From assembly GCF_020099275.1 (NCBI RefSeq), contig NZ_CP083646.1, positions 496,001-560,000 on the forward strand: a stretch of 64,000 bases of DNA, read 5' to 3'. Of this stretch, positions 35,390 through 43,653 are shown piece by piece. Under the pieces are notes generated by a model that saw nothing but the letters and a program-made list of their open reading frames with translations, was not told the origin of the DNA and searched no databases. Both the position numbers and the translations under genes were made by a program. Each line of letters opens with the position of its first letter. The stretch's first letter is position 1. This DNA is from Corynebacterium falsenii (GTDB taxonomy: Bacteria; Actinomycetota; Actinomycetes; Mycobacteriales; Mycobacteriaceae).

Positions 35390-36202
35390 ATGCCCCATCA
35401 GTTTCCACCACAGGGCCCGTCGCAGGGCTCGCAGCCGGGTCCAATACAGGGCCCGCCTCCTCAGGTGCCGGCCGCCGATCCCCACGGTTGGTACCGTCCT
35501 GCGCCGACTAACCGCAAGACATCGGCCGGTTATCTGTTCGCAGTCCTCGGCGCGGTTGTTGTCCTATGCCTCATTCCGTACTTTGTCGATCGCGCTCTTC
35601 CCGAGAACTCGGTGGAGGGTAATGCCTCTGAACTTTTGACGACACAGCTCAGAACCGCCACGAGCTGGCCGCTGACGTTCGAGGCGCTGGATCAGTGCAC
35701 GGGCGATCCCGGCTTCAACGTCGACGAGCGCGTTTACCTGGAGTGCAGCGCCAGCAACGTCAACGTGATCGGCATGGTGGATGTGAAGGATGATCCGAGC
35801 GCGGTCGCCACGGCATTTGATCGGGCGGTACGGGCGATGTGGTCCATCGTCAGCGCGGACGTTGGGCCTCGCGATGACACAGCCGACGCACAAACAAGGG
35901 TGCCCGGCTTATTGGAGCGCTCGGGTGCGGATCAGGTGTGGATCTCGGAGTATTTCGCGGTCGATGCCGAACTCCCGGGAGATGTAGGTCTCGCGCCGAC
36001 CGCCCAGGGAGTGCACCGATCCGTCGGCTTCTTCCGAGGCAGCGGAGACAGTGCATTCACCGGTGGGGACTTGGTGGTGGTCGACGTTGTGGCGTCGACC
36101 GAAAGGGATGTCGATGAGGCGCTGAACAGGGTCATTGAGACTGCCCGGGAGACCAACGTGGAGAGTGGCTCCGGTAAGGAAGGAGCGCACCAGGATGTCT
36201 AA
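35390..36202 (+). CDS. Proline-rich single-pass membrane protein, unknown
   Basis: A 270-residue protein I do not recognise. The first 40 residues are Pro/Gln/Gly-rich (repeats of QGP and GSQPGP), then a single membrane helix (about residues 47-65, AGYLFAVLGAVVVLCLIPYF), then an extracytoplasmic domain of about 200 residues with two Cys (near residues 104 and 123) that could form a disulfide. The layout suits a membrane-anchored envelope protein. Its stop overlaps the start of the PrsW-like gene by 8 bp, so the two are probably made together and may interact. Confidence 0.7.
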   Translation: MPHQFPPQGPSQGSQPGPIQGPPPQVPAADPHGWYRPAPTNRKTSAGYLFAVLGAVVVLCLIPYFVDRALPENSVEGNASELLTTQLRTATSWPLTFEALDQCTGDPGFNVDERVYLECSASNVNVIGMVDVKDDPSAVATAFDRAVRAMWSIVSADVGPRDDTADAQTRVPGLLERSGADQVWISEYFAVDAELPGDVGLAPTAQGVHRSVGFFRGSGDSAFTGGDLVVVDVVASTERDVDEALNRVIETARETNVESGSGKEGAHQDV

Positions 36203-37328
36203 CTACCTGGTCATGGATGTGCCGCGCGCCTTCCACATGGCGCAGCCGGCGGCCACGCGACCGACGCTGCGGATGTTCAAGGGTGCCTGGTTCTGGGTGT
36301 ATTGGGTGATTGTGGTGCCGTCAGTGCTGATGATGATTGGTACGGTGGCGCTTCCTGCGTTGCTGCTGGACGGCACGGTGAGCGTCGTTGCGGCGCTACT
36401 GATGCTCGTGGAAATCCTGGTCGTCGTGGCGGCGGTGCTGTGGTTGAAGATAAGCCGCGGCACGCCGATTCGAATGGCCGTGCTGTCAGTGCTGTGGGGA
36501 GGGTCGGCCGCGATGATCATGACCAGCACGTTCGGGGCCGCTCCGATGATGAGCATCGTGGACAAGCTGGGGTGGTATTCCCTGACCGCGAGCTTCGTTG
36601 GGGCCTATCCGGAGGAGATCATGAAGGGCCTCGGGATCTGGTTCGTGCTCATGATCGGACGGTCCTGGTGGAACCGCCCATGGCACGGCATCGTGGCGGG
36701 AATGCTGGTCGGGGTCGGTTTCGACGCGGTGGAAAACATGATCTATTCGCTGAATCTGGCACCGATGAACCCCGAAAGCGACATGCAGGGAATGCTGCAG
36801 ATATTCGGTATGCGCACGGTGGTCGGCGCGGGCCTGCACATTATTTTCAGCGGCTTCGTGGGATTCGGTATCGGCCAGGCACTGTTCGCGCGGACGGATC
36901 GGCGCGGGGTGCCTCGGACGAAAGCATGGAGGCTGGGGCAGGTGGTCCTGTGGGGAGCGGCGGGCTTTGCGGCTCACTTCGCGTTCAATGCGATGATGTT
37001 CTCCGACTATCCGGTGATCCAGCTGATCTGGCACATCGGGGTGTGGCTGGTGATCGTGACGGGGCTGGTCGTTTTGATCTGGCGCCAGACGAAGCAACTG
37101 AAGCCGGAATTGGACGCCGGGCTGTATCCGGCGGTGACGCTATATATAAAGCAATTCGCGCCAGAGACTCGCTTCGCCGGGGTGCCGCTCGGTGTTAGTG
37201 GACTGCCGGCCGCGTGGCCGCAGCCGGTGGGGCAACACGCACCGCTGCAGCCGCACCACCAGGCCTACGTACCCACGACTCCGCAGCACAGGGTTCCCAT
37301 GCCGTCGCGCTCGGATCGCTTTCGGTAG
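36195..37328 (+). CDS. PrsW-family intramembrane metalloprotease (M82-like)
   Basis: A 377-residue polytopic membrane protein with about eight hydrophobic helices. The protease signatures are present: EEIMKG (YPEEIMKGLGIWFVLM, near residues 138-150), GVGFDAVENMIYS, and the later His-containing helices AGLHIIFSGFVGFG and HFAFNAMM. PrsW in Bacillus cleaves an anti-sigma factor; the substrate here is unknown. The ATG has an AAGGAAGGAG ribosome site that lies within the end of the upstream gene. The overlapping upstream gene, encoding a single-pass envelope protein, is an obvious candidate partner or substrate. Confidence 0.85.
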   Translation: MSNYLVMDVPRAFHMAQPAATRPTLRMFKGAWFWVYWVIVVPSVLMMIGTVALPALLLDGTVSVVAALLMLVEILVVVAAVLWLKISRGTPIRMAVLSVLWGGSAAMIMTSTFGAAPMMSIVDKLGWYSLTASFVGAYPEEIMKGLGIWFVLMIGRSWWNRPWHGIVAGMLVGVGFDAVENMIYSLNLAPMNPESDMQGMLQIFGMRTVVGAGLHIIFSGFVGFGIGQALFARTDRRGVPRTKAWRLGQVVLWGAAGFAAHFAFNAMMFSDYPVIQLIWHIGVWLVIVTGLVVLIWRQTKQLKPELDAGLYPAVTLYIKQFAPETRFAGVPLGVSGLPAAWPQPVGQHAPLQPHHQAYVPTTPQHRVPMPSRSDRFR

Positions 37329-37458
37329 TACAGAAAGGTCCGGAAGCCCCGGAAAATCCGGAAACTCAGGAAACTCCCATGGTCGGAGGCTGGCCCCGCC
37401 GCGCAGCCCCCGCAACAGATTCTCAGCATTTCCGCAGGTAGATGATTCGGGCGTGTCG

Positions 37459-37474
37459 TGTGATGAAAGTCACT
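37459..37474 (+). promoter_or_regulatory. GlxR/CRP-type binding site upstream of the muramidase gene
   Basis: TGTGATGAAAGTCACT matches the corynebacterial GlxR consensus (TGTGAnnTAnnTCACA) at both half-sites except for one centre base and the last base. It lies 112 bp before the muramidase start. GlxR often controls cell-wall hydrolase and resuscitation genes in corynebacteria. Confidence 0.5.
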
Positions 37475-37585
37475 CAAAGCTGTGACCAGCGCTTTTGCAG
37501 CAATGCTGGCAGGGGGCCGAAAATTTTCGCCACGTGAACAGTGTTGCTTGTGTGAAAACTGTGACATTTGGGTATCGTGTGACTC

Positions 37586-38971
37586 ATGTTATCACTGCCA
37601 TGGCGCCGCTCTGCGCGCAAAACCGCTCCCGCACGCATCACGGCAGCAGCCTTGCTGGGCTCTGCTGCCACGGTGGCAGCGCTCGTTGCCACAGACGTAG
37701 TCCCCGTCCCGTCGTGGGCGCTTAGTGGCGTCGACGTTGCTTCCCACCAGCACCCCGGAGACTCTGCCATCGATTGGCAGCAGGTCAAGGCCAACGGCCA
37801 GTCCTTCGCCTTCATCAAGGCCACCGAGGGCACCGGCTACACCAACCCCTACTTCTCCGGCGACTCGATCAAGGCGAAGGAAGCAGGCATCACCCCGGGC
37901 AGCTACCACTACGCCCGCCCGGGCCAGAACGACGCCCGCTCCGAAGCCCGCTTCTACGCGGCAACGCTGGCGACTGGCGCTCAGCCCTCCCTACCTCCGG
38001 TGCTTGACCTCGAGGAAGACGAAGGCCTGACCCCGACGCAGCTGCAGAACTGGACCCGCGAGTGGATCGACGAGATCAAGACCCTCACCGGCCGCGACCC
38101 GATCATCTACACCTACAAGTGGTTCTGGGAAAACCGGATGGCCAACACCACCGAGTTCAACAAGTACCCCCTCTGGCTGGCGTACTACAGCGACACCCTG
38201 CCCGATGAAGCCATCCCCGGCGGCTGGAAGTACGTGACCTTCTGGCAGAAGGCGGACAAGGCCAGCGTCGACGGGATCGTGGGTCCCGTTGATATGAACG
38301 AGTATTTCGGCGACGACGCCCAACTGAAGGCCCTGTCTGAGGATCTGCCGTCGGGCACCGTCGCGGGCGATACCGCAGACGCACTGGAGCCGGTCCGCCA
38401 GGTCGCGGGTGCCGAGGCGAACGTGGCCAACGAAATTGAGCACGCCACGGGCGTGGATGTGCCGATGGCCAGCGACTTCTTCATGGTTCTGCTCGGCGTG
38501 ATCGGCGGCCGCCTGCCGGCCGAGGCGCTGCTGACCCAGGGCGCGACGGAGATTGAGAACGCGAACGCTGCCAACGGCGGTGACGGTGGCGATGTGTCCC
38601 GCGCGACGGCCGCGGCCCAGAACATCCTGCGTGCCTACACCGCACTGGCTGGCGCCCTCGAGGAGTTCAACGCTAACGGCAACAAGATCCCCGTGGATCA
38701 GCTGACTGCAGCGCTGAGCCAGCAGAAGTCTGCTGGCGCTAACGGCAGTGCTGGCACGGTGAATGTGAGCCAGGTGCTGTCTCTGCTGCAGCAGTCCGGC
38801 GGGGTTTCCGACTGGAACGCCAAGCTGCGCAACGGCGAGGTTCAGCCCGATCCTGATGCGCTGAAGAAGCTGGATGAGGCTGCCAAGGCTGCTTCCGCTG
38901 CGGAGCAGGGCGGCGCTGCCACACCGGCAACGCCCGCTGCGCCTACTGCGCCGGCAGCGCCCGCGCAGTAG
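37586..38971 (+). CDS. Secreted GH25 muramidase
   Basis: A 461-residue exported lysozyme-like enzyme that should cut peptidoglycan between MurNAc and GlcNAc. An N-terminal signal peptide (about residues 1-45, basic RRSARK then a hydrophobic core) leads directly into the GH25 domain, with GVDVASHQ at 48-55 and the catalytic DLEED near 140-145. The domain ends near residue 245. The remaining 200 residues are Ala/Glu-rich and probably helical, ending in a Pro/Ala-rich tail, and match no domain I know. A GlxR-like site lies upstream, and a possible terminator follows at 38984. Confidence 0.88.
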   Translation: MLSLPWRRSARKTAPARITAAALLGSAATVAALVATDVVPVPSWALSGVDVASHQHPGDSAIDWQQVKANGQSFAFIKATEGTGYTNPYFSGDSIKAKEAGITPGSYHYARPGQNDARSEARFYAATLATGAQPSLPPVLDLEEDEGLTPTQLQNWTREWIDEIKTLTGRDPIIYTYKWFWENRMANTTEFNKYPLWLAYYSDTLPDEAIPGGWKYVTFWQKADKASVDGIVGPVDMNEYFGDDAQLKALSEDLPSGTVAGDTADALEPVRQVAGAEANVANEIEHATGVDVPMASDFFMVLLGVIGGRLPAEALLTQGATEIENANAANGGDGGDVSRATAAAQNILRAYTALAGALEEFNANGNKIPVDQLTAALSQQKSAGANGSAGTVNVSQVLSLLQQSGGVSDWNAKLRNGEVQPDPDALKKLDEAAKAASAAEQGGAATPATPAAPTAPAAPAQ

Positions 38972-38983
38972 AACCCAAGGAGA

Positions 38984-39013
38984 GTGTGGCGTCGCAGTCG
39001 GACGCCCACTTTC
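38984..39013 (+). terminator. Possible terminator after the muramidase gene
   Basis: A hairpin of GGCGTC with GACGCC (7-base loop), extended imperfectly by GTGT/CACT, then TTTCC. The T run is short, so the call is tentative. Confidence 0.4.
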
Positions 39014-39204
39014 CTAAGAGGGGCGCACTAGCGCCCAGGGGGCCTCCTATTCAGGCGCTTACTTTTCAGGGGAGGGTGCACCAACGCTCAGGGGGGCTCG
39101 GGCGGTCGGCATGTGTCGCCCGAAATGCACCGAATCCCATCAGCATTTGATCTAGGCTCGCTGCTATACCATTTCGAGGTCGAGCCCGAGGGGGTGGCAT
39201 CGCT

Positions 39205-40410
39205 ATGACAGGCGCAGCTGAATCCGGACATTCACGCAGAATGCTTGTGGTTCTTTCCGCAAGTCAAGGGTTCTATTTGTCCGCCATGAGCATTGACCTG
39301 ACCGTCACAGCGTTGGCTGGTGCGTCGTTGGCACCGAGCCCAGTGTGGTCAACCCTGCCGATGGCCGCCATAGCCATCGGTAGTGTGCTTGTCGCTCCCA
39401 TGGTCAGCTGGCTCATGGCGAAGCTCGGAACAAAGCCAACACTCATCGCTGGGGCTGTCACCGCCGTGCTGGGTGGTGTGTTGTCATGGCTGGCTATGAC
39501 CAAGGGGATCTTTGTGCTGCTCTGCCTCGGCACGTTCGCCGTGGGCGTGTACCAGTCAATAGCGAACTATTACCGATACATCGCTGCGGATTCCAGGCCA
39601 GGGCAGGAGGCCAAGAGCGTTGCTGTGGTCCTGTCAGCAGGGGTGGTCGCGGCGATCATCGGACCGATCATCGCCACAGTGACCGGTGACCTACTGGTCC
39701 CGCTGTACTCGGGAGCGTACCTAGCCGTCGCTGTTCTAGGCCTCGGCGCGATTGCCACTCTGAGCTTGTTGCCGCGTCACTGCGCATCAGCCAACCTCGT
39801 TGCTGAACAGGATGCACGACCCGGGCAAGCGGCATCAGTGTCGGTGCTCGACTTGTTTCGTAGACCCCTTTTCAGCACCGGTGCGTTGTTGAGCTTTGCT
39901 GGATGCTTCTCCATGGCGATCGTGATGGCGGGGGCGCCTCTCGAAATGGAGCACAGTCTTCATACGAGCGAGACCATGCGAATGTTCGGCATGCAGCTAC
40001 ACATGGTTGGCATGTACGCGCCGATGTTGATTCTTCCGCTGATAGCTGGCCGGCTGAGTCACTGTGCGCAGGCGATCATAGGAATCGTGCTTGGCCTCAT
40101 AGGTTTGCTCGTCGGTCTCGTCGGCAGCGGACCCGCGATTACCGTCACGCTATTTTTGGTGGGTGTGGCCTGGGCCATCAGCTATGCGATAGGCAGCGCA
40201 CTGCTGACAACGTCCTATACGGCGGCCGAGCGGCGAATCGCCCGCGGCATTGGTGAGCTGTTCCCCGTGTCCGGCCTCGCCGTGGGCAGCCTGCTCGCGG
40301 GCCCGCTGACCACGCAGGTCGGGTGGGGTTTTCTCACCAGCGCCTGCATCGCAGTCCTTGTCTCTGCTGGAGCGATGGTCGTCTTTTATCGGCGGAGCTT
40401 GTTGAACTGA
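39205..40410 (+). CDS. Major facilitator superfamily transporter
   Basis: A 401-residue polytopic membrane protein with about 12 hydrophobic segments and MFS loop motifs (LMAKLGTKPTLIAGAVTAVLGG after helix 2). The substrate is unknown; overall it resembles drug- or metabolite-proton antiporters. A GAGGGGGTGG ribosome site precedes the ATG. It lies next to the purine/ureide island but is separated from it by 893 bp, so membership in that pathway is not established. Confidence 0.78.
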   Translation: MTGAAESGHSRRMLVVLSASQGFYLSAMSIDLTVTALAGASLAPSPVWSTLPMAAIAIGSVLVAPMVSWLMAKLGTKPTLIAGAVTAVLGGVLSWLAMTKGIFVLLCLGTFAVGVYQSIANYYRYIAADSRPGQEAKSVAVVLSAGVVAAIIGPIIATVTGDLLVPLYSGAYLAVAVLGLGAIATLSLLPRHCASANLVAEQDARPGQAASVSVLDLFRRPLFSTGALLSFAGCFSMAIVMAGAPLEMEHSLHTSETMRMFGMQLHMVGMYAPMLILPLIAGRLSHCAQAIIGIVLGLIGLLVGLVGSGPAITVTLFLVGVAWAISYAIGSALLTTSYTAAERRIARGIGELFPVSGLAVGSLLAGPLTTQVGWGFLTSACIAVLVSAGAMVVFYRRSLLN

Positions 40411-41303
40411 CTGTGAAGGGCTGCGGGGAGCGCCCGGCCCTCGCAGGCCCCAGCCTAGCTTTCACAACATCCGTGCCTGCATGGATACGGCCGAACGCGC
40501 CATAAGAGGTTTCCGCCAGTCGTTGATGGAGGGCCCAGCGGTAGGAAGAACCTACCGACAGCGTTGACTCCGCTGGAATGTCAATCAGCTCACTCCGACC
40601 CCAATCGAGGTGACGACACGTTTCGCCAAACCGTACATAGGGTTTGGTGAAAACAGCATGAAAAGGCCATGCGATGATTGACGATTTCAACGTCACGGAG
40701 AGCTTCACGGAGACCTTCATGGAGAAACTCGTCTCTCTTCTGTTGGGACCTATCTTGCTGCATTCCGCTCTAAGGTCGGCGTAGCTTGAGCATGAACGTT
40801 TCGTCGCTGTCGCTTGGCGCCCACCATGTTTCTCGAGCGTTAAAACTTTCCCCCCGTTCATCCGGCCATCACCATCAGCAGTCACCATTGCTGCACTTTC
40901 GCTGACCAGCGTTTTTCCAGTCCAACACTTGTCGAGTCTCCGGCGCTGCCACAGCAAGATCAGTACGCCCTCCGTCACTGTGAACGCGCAGGGGTTTTCC
41001 GTGCGCACCCATCATGCCTTGGAGCTTGAGCTCATAGGAAATGCCGTCTATCAGCACTTTCGCTCCATCCTGACCGCCACGCGGCGTGCACACGCTTATG
41101 CCCAGACACACTTCAACGCCTGCTAGTTTCCACCGTGTTAACGCGATCTCCGAACTTTAACCCCCGCTGCTCCGGCGGCCCTTTTCAGCGTGTGGATGCA
41201 CTCCGCGCCACCTTAGTATCCAAATTGCCCACGACAAGAGGGCACCCAGCTCCACGCAAGCCAATCCAGCACAAGGCAGATACGCCGGAAAGGTCCCCAT
41301 CGG
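40411..41303. other. Long intergenic region upstream of the ureide island
   Basis: An 893-bp stretch that looks non-coding or degenerate: somewhat lower GC than its flanks and only short ORFs in all frames. One long minus-strand ORF (224 codons, partly antisense to the MFS gene) resembles nothing I know. The region could hold the promoter of the racemase-allantoicase block, remnants of a decayed gene such as a lost regulator, or both. No PucR/AllR/IclR-type regulator is present in the window. Confidence 0.45.
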
Positions 41304-42149
41304 ATGCCCACTATCGGAATCGTGAACGTCAACACGTCGGAGTCGATGACCACCACCATCGTTGACGCCGCCCGCGCCGTCGCAGCCCCTGACACAACCA
41401 TTGTGGGACTCACCCCGCAGCGCGGTCCGGTATCGGTCGAGACTCATGTGGAGGCCTATCTCTCCGCTGTCGGCGTGATTGAGGCGGTGCATCGTTACAC
41501 TCTTGAATCCGCGTCCCAAGGCGCGCAAACGGACTCCCCAGCCACCACATCGCTCCCTGCCGATGCACAGTTACCTGACACCGCATCGCTCCCCGTCGAC
41601 GCATGGATCATCGCCGGCTACGGCGACCAAGGAAAAGAGGCTCTGCAGGAGCTTGTTGACGTGCCCGTCATCGATATCACCGAGGCCGCAGCAGTGGCCG
41701 CGATGTCTGTGGGCGATGCCTACGCGGTGGTCACCACGCTCGACCGCACAGTGCCCATGATTCGCGCGCGGCTAAGCCAGGCGGGGCTCATCGATCGGTG
41801 CGTGTCGATTACCGGAACCGGCCTCGGCGTGCTCGAGCTGGAAGAAGATCCACAACGCACCCGCCAAGCAATCATCGATGCCGCTACCGCAGCGTTGCGC
41901 CGCACCGAGCATCCCGCGGAGTCCATCTGCCTAGGCTGCGGCGGAATGGCGGGCCAGGGCCCCGAGCTGTCGAAGGAACTCGGTGTCCCCGTCGTCGATG
42001 GCGTGGCTGCCGCGGTGGGACAGGCCGAATCGCTTGTGCGACAGGGGCTCACGACCTCCCGCATCGGAACCTTCGCGCCGCGCGGTCCCAAGCGCCTTCA
42101 TGGCTTTGAGCAACTCGAACTCCCTACCGAATCCCTCACGGAAAGTTGA
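41304..42149 (+). CDS. Asp/Glu/hydantoin racemase-superfamily protein (ureide island)
   Basis: A 281-residue protein of the superfamily that includes allantoin and hydantoin racemases and arylmalonate decarboxylase. The second catalytic Cys is present (ICLGCGGM, Cys212). At the site of the first, where racemases usually read ACFGD, it has Gly105 (IIAGYGDQG). One Cys opposite a Gly is the arrangement of arylmalonate decarboxylase rather than of a two-base racemase, so racemase activity is uncertain. There is also an insert at about residues 68-97. It is the first gene of the allantoin block (permease, aldolase-like protein, allantoinase, allantoicase), and a GGAAAGG ribosome site precedes it. 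Confidence 0.75.
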   Translation: MPTIGIVNVNTSESMTTTIVDAARAVAAPDTTIVGLTPQRGPVSVETHVEAYLSAVGVIEAVHRYTLESASQGAQTDSPATTSLPADAQLPDTASLPVDAWIIAGYGDQGKEALQELVDVPVIDITEAAAVAAMSVGDAYAVVTTLDRTVPMIRARLSQAGLIDRCVSITGTGLGVLELEEDPQRTRQAIIDAATAALRRTEHPAESICLGCGGMAGQGPELSKELGVPVVDGVAAAVGQAESLVRQGLTTSRIGTFAPRGPKRLHGFEQLELPTESLTES

Positions 42150-42159
42150 CCCCATCCCC

Positions 42160-43653
42160 ATGAATACCGGAGATATCAGCGGCAATGACGTTGTCATTCC
42201 TGCCAATGCCGACCCCGACCTCATCAACCCAGACCTTGCACCGCTGAAGAACCAACACTGGGGTGCTTACAACGTCTTCGCCTTCTGGATGTCAGACGTC
42301 CACTCCGTCGGCGGCTACATCACAGCCGGAGCACTGTTCGCCCTAGGGTTGACGGCATGGCAGGTTCTGCTTGTCCTATTGCTGGGCATCACCATCGTCT
42401 ATTTCCTTTGCAACCTCGTGTCGCTGCCATCCCAGCGCACCGCCACACCCTTCCCAGTCGTGTGCCGCGCCGCGTTTGGTATTCAGGGCGCGAAGATCCC
42501 TGCCATCATCCGCGGACTCATCGCGGTGGCGTGGTACGGAATCCAGACGTATCTCGCCAGCCATGCACTCGTCGTGCTGCTGGTGAAGCTCGTCCCATCC
42601 TGGGCACCCTACGCAGACAAGGATCTCCACGGTTTCCTCGGACTGTCTGTGCTGGGATACATCGGTTTCTTCATCCTGTGGGTGCTCCAAGCGCTGGTGT
42701 TCTGGCGCGGCATGGAGGCCATTCGAAAGTTCATCGACTTCTGTGGTCCGGCTGTCTACGTGGTGATGTTCCTGCTGGCGATCTACCTCATTTCCCAGGC
42801 TGGGTGGTCGAACATCAGCTTCTCATTGGCAGATTTCCAGCTCTCCGGCTGGGCGGCGTTCTCGGCTTTCTGTGCCGGAACCGCCACGGTGGTCAGCTAC
42901 TTCTCCGGTCCAATGCTCAATTTCGGTGACATTTCTCGCTACAGCTCTTCCCAGGCTGCGGTGAAGCGCGGTAACTTCCTGGGACTGCCGGTGAACTTCC
43001 TGGTCTTCTCGATCCTCGTGGTGGTCACGGCCTCGGCAACAGTCCCGGTTTACGGCCGCCTCATCACCGACCCTGTGGAAACAATCGCGCAGCTCAGCAA
43101 CACGTTTGCCATTGCTTTCGGTGCACTCACGTTGATGATCGCCACGATTGGCATCAACATCGTTGCGAACTTCATCGCCCCGGCCTTCGACTTCTCTAAC
43201 GTGGCTCCGTCGAAAATTTCGTGGCGCACCGGTGGCATGATCGCGGCGGTCGGGTCGATCTTCCTCACCCCATGGAATCTCTACAACTCTCCGGAGGTCA
43301 TTCACTACACGCTGGATACGCTGGCTTCCTTCATCGGTCCGCTGTTTGGCGTGCTGATCGCCTTCTTCTACGTCATTCACAAGCACCGCGTGGACGTGGA
43401 CGCCCTGTTCAGCTCCTCACCCGAGGGCCCGTATTTTTATCGCAACGGTTTCAATATCAACGCTGTGATCGCCACGGTTGTGGGCGCTGTACTGAGCCTG
43501 TTGACCATCCTTGTCCCCGCCCTCCAACCTGCCGCCACTTACACTTGGTTCATCGGCGCCGGGGTCGCAGCCGCAGTGCTCGTCGGCCTGGAGCGCCTGC
43601 GCCCCTCGTTGCCTCGCACGTCGCCCCAGCAGAAAGCCCTCGTCAACGCATGA
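42160..43653 (+). CDS. NCS1-family permease, probably for allantoin or hydantoins
   Basis: A 497-residue membrane transporter of the nucleobase:cation symporter-1 family with about 12 helices. Typical sequence includes the opening LAPLKNQHWGAYNVFAFWMS near residues 27-46, GLTAWQVLLVLLLGITIVYF near 66-85 and later PVVCRAAFGIQGAKIPAIIRG. Its position between the racemase-family gene and allantoinase genes points to allantoin or another ureide. The ATG at 42160 opens the conserved part; the open frame extends upstream only as a shadow. The next gene starts in its stop codon (ATGA). Confidence 0.88.
   Translation: MNTGDISGNDVVIPANADPDLINPDLAPLKNQHWGAYNVFAFWMSDVHSVGGYITAGALFALGLTAWQVLLVLLLGITIVYFLCNLVSLPSQRTATPFPVVCRAAFGIQGAKIPAIIRGLIAVAWYGIQTYLASHALVVLLVKLVPSWAPYADKDLHGFLGLSVLGYIGFFILWVLQALVFWRGMEAIRKFIDFCGPAVYVVMFLLAIYLISQAGWSNISFSLADFQLSGWAAFSAFCAGTATVVSYFSGPMLNFGDISRYSSSQAAVKRGNFLGLPVNFLVFSILVVVTASATVPVYGRLITDPVETIAQLSNTFAIAFGALTLMIATIGINIVANFIAPAFDFSNVAPSKISWRTGGMIAAVGSIFLTPWNLYNSPEVIHYTLDTLASFIGPLFGVLIAFFYVIHKHRVDVDALFSSSPEGPYFYRNGFNINAVIATVVGAVLSLLTILVPALQPAATYTWFIGAGVAAAVLVGLERLRPSLPRTSPQQKALVNA

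Noticed and set aside
40334..41008. A 224-codon minus-strand frame between the MFS and racemase genes
   Set aside because: It overlaps the MFS gene antisense and has no recognisable domain or ribosome site, so it is treated as part of a probably non-coding or degenerate region.
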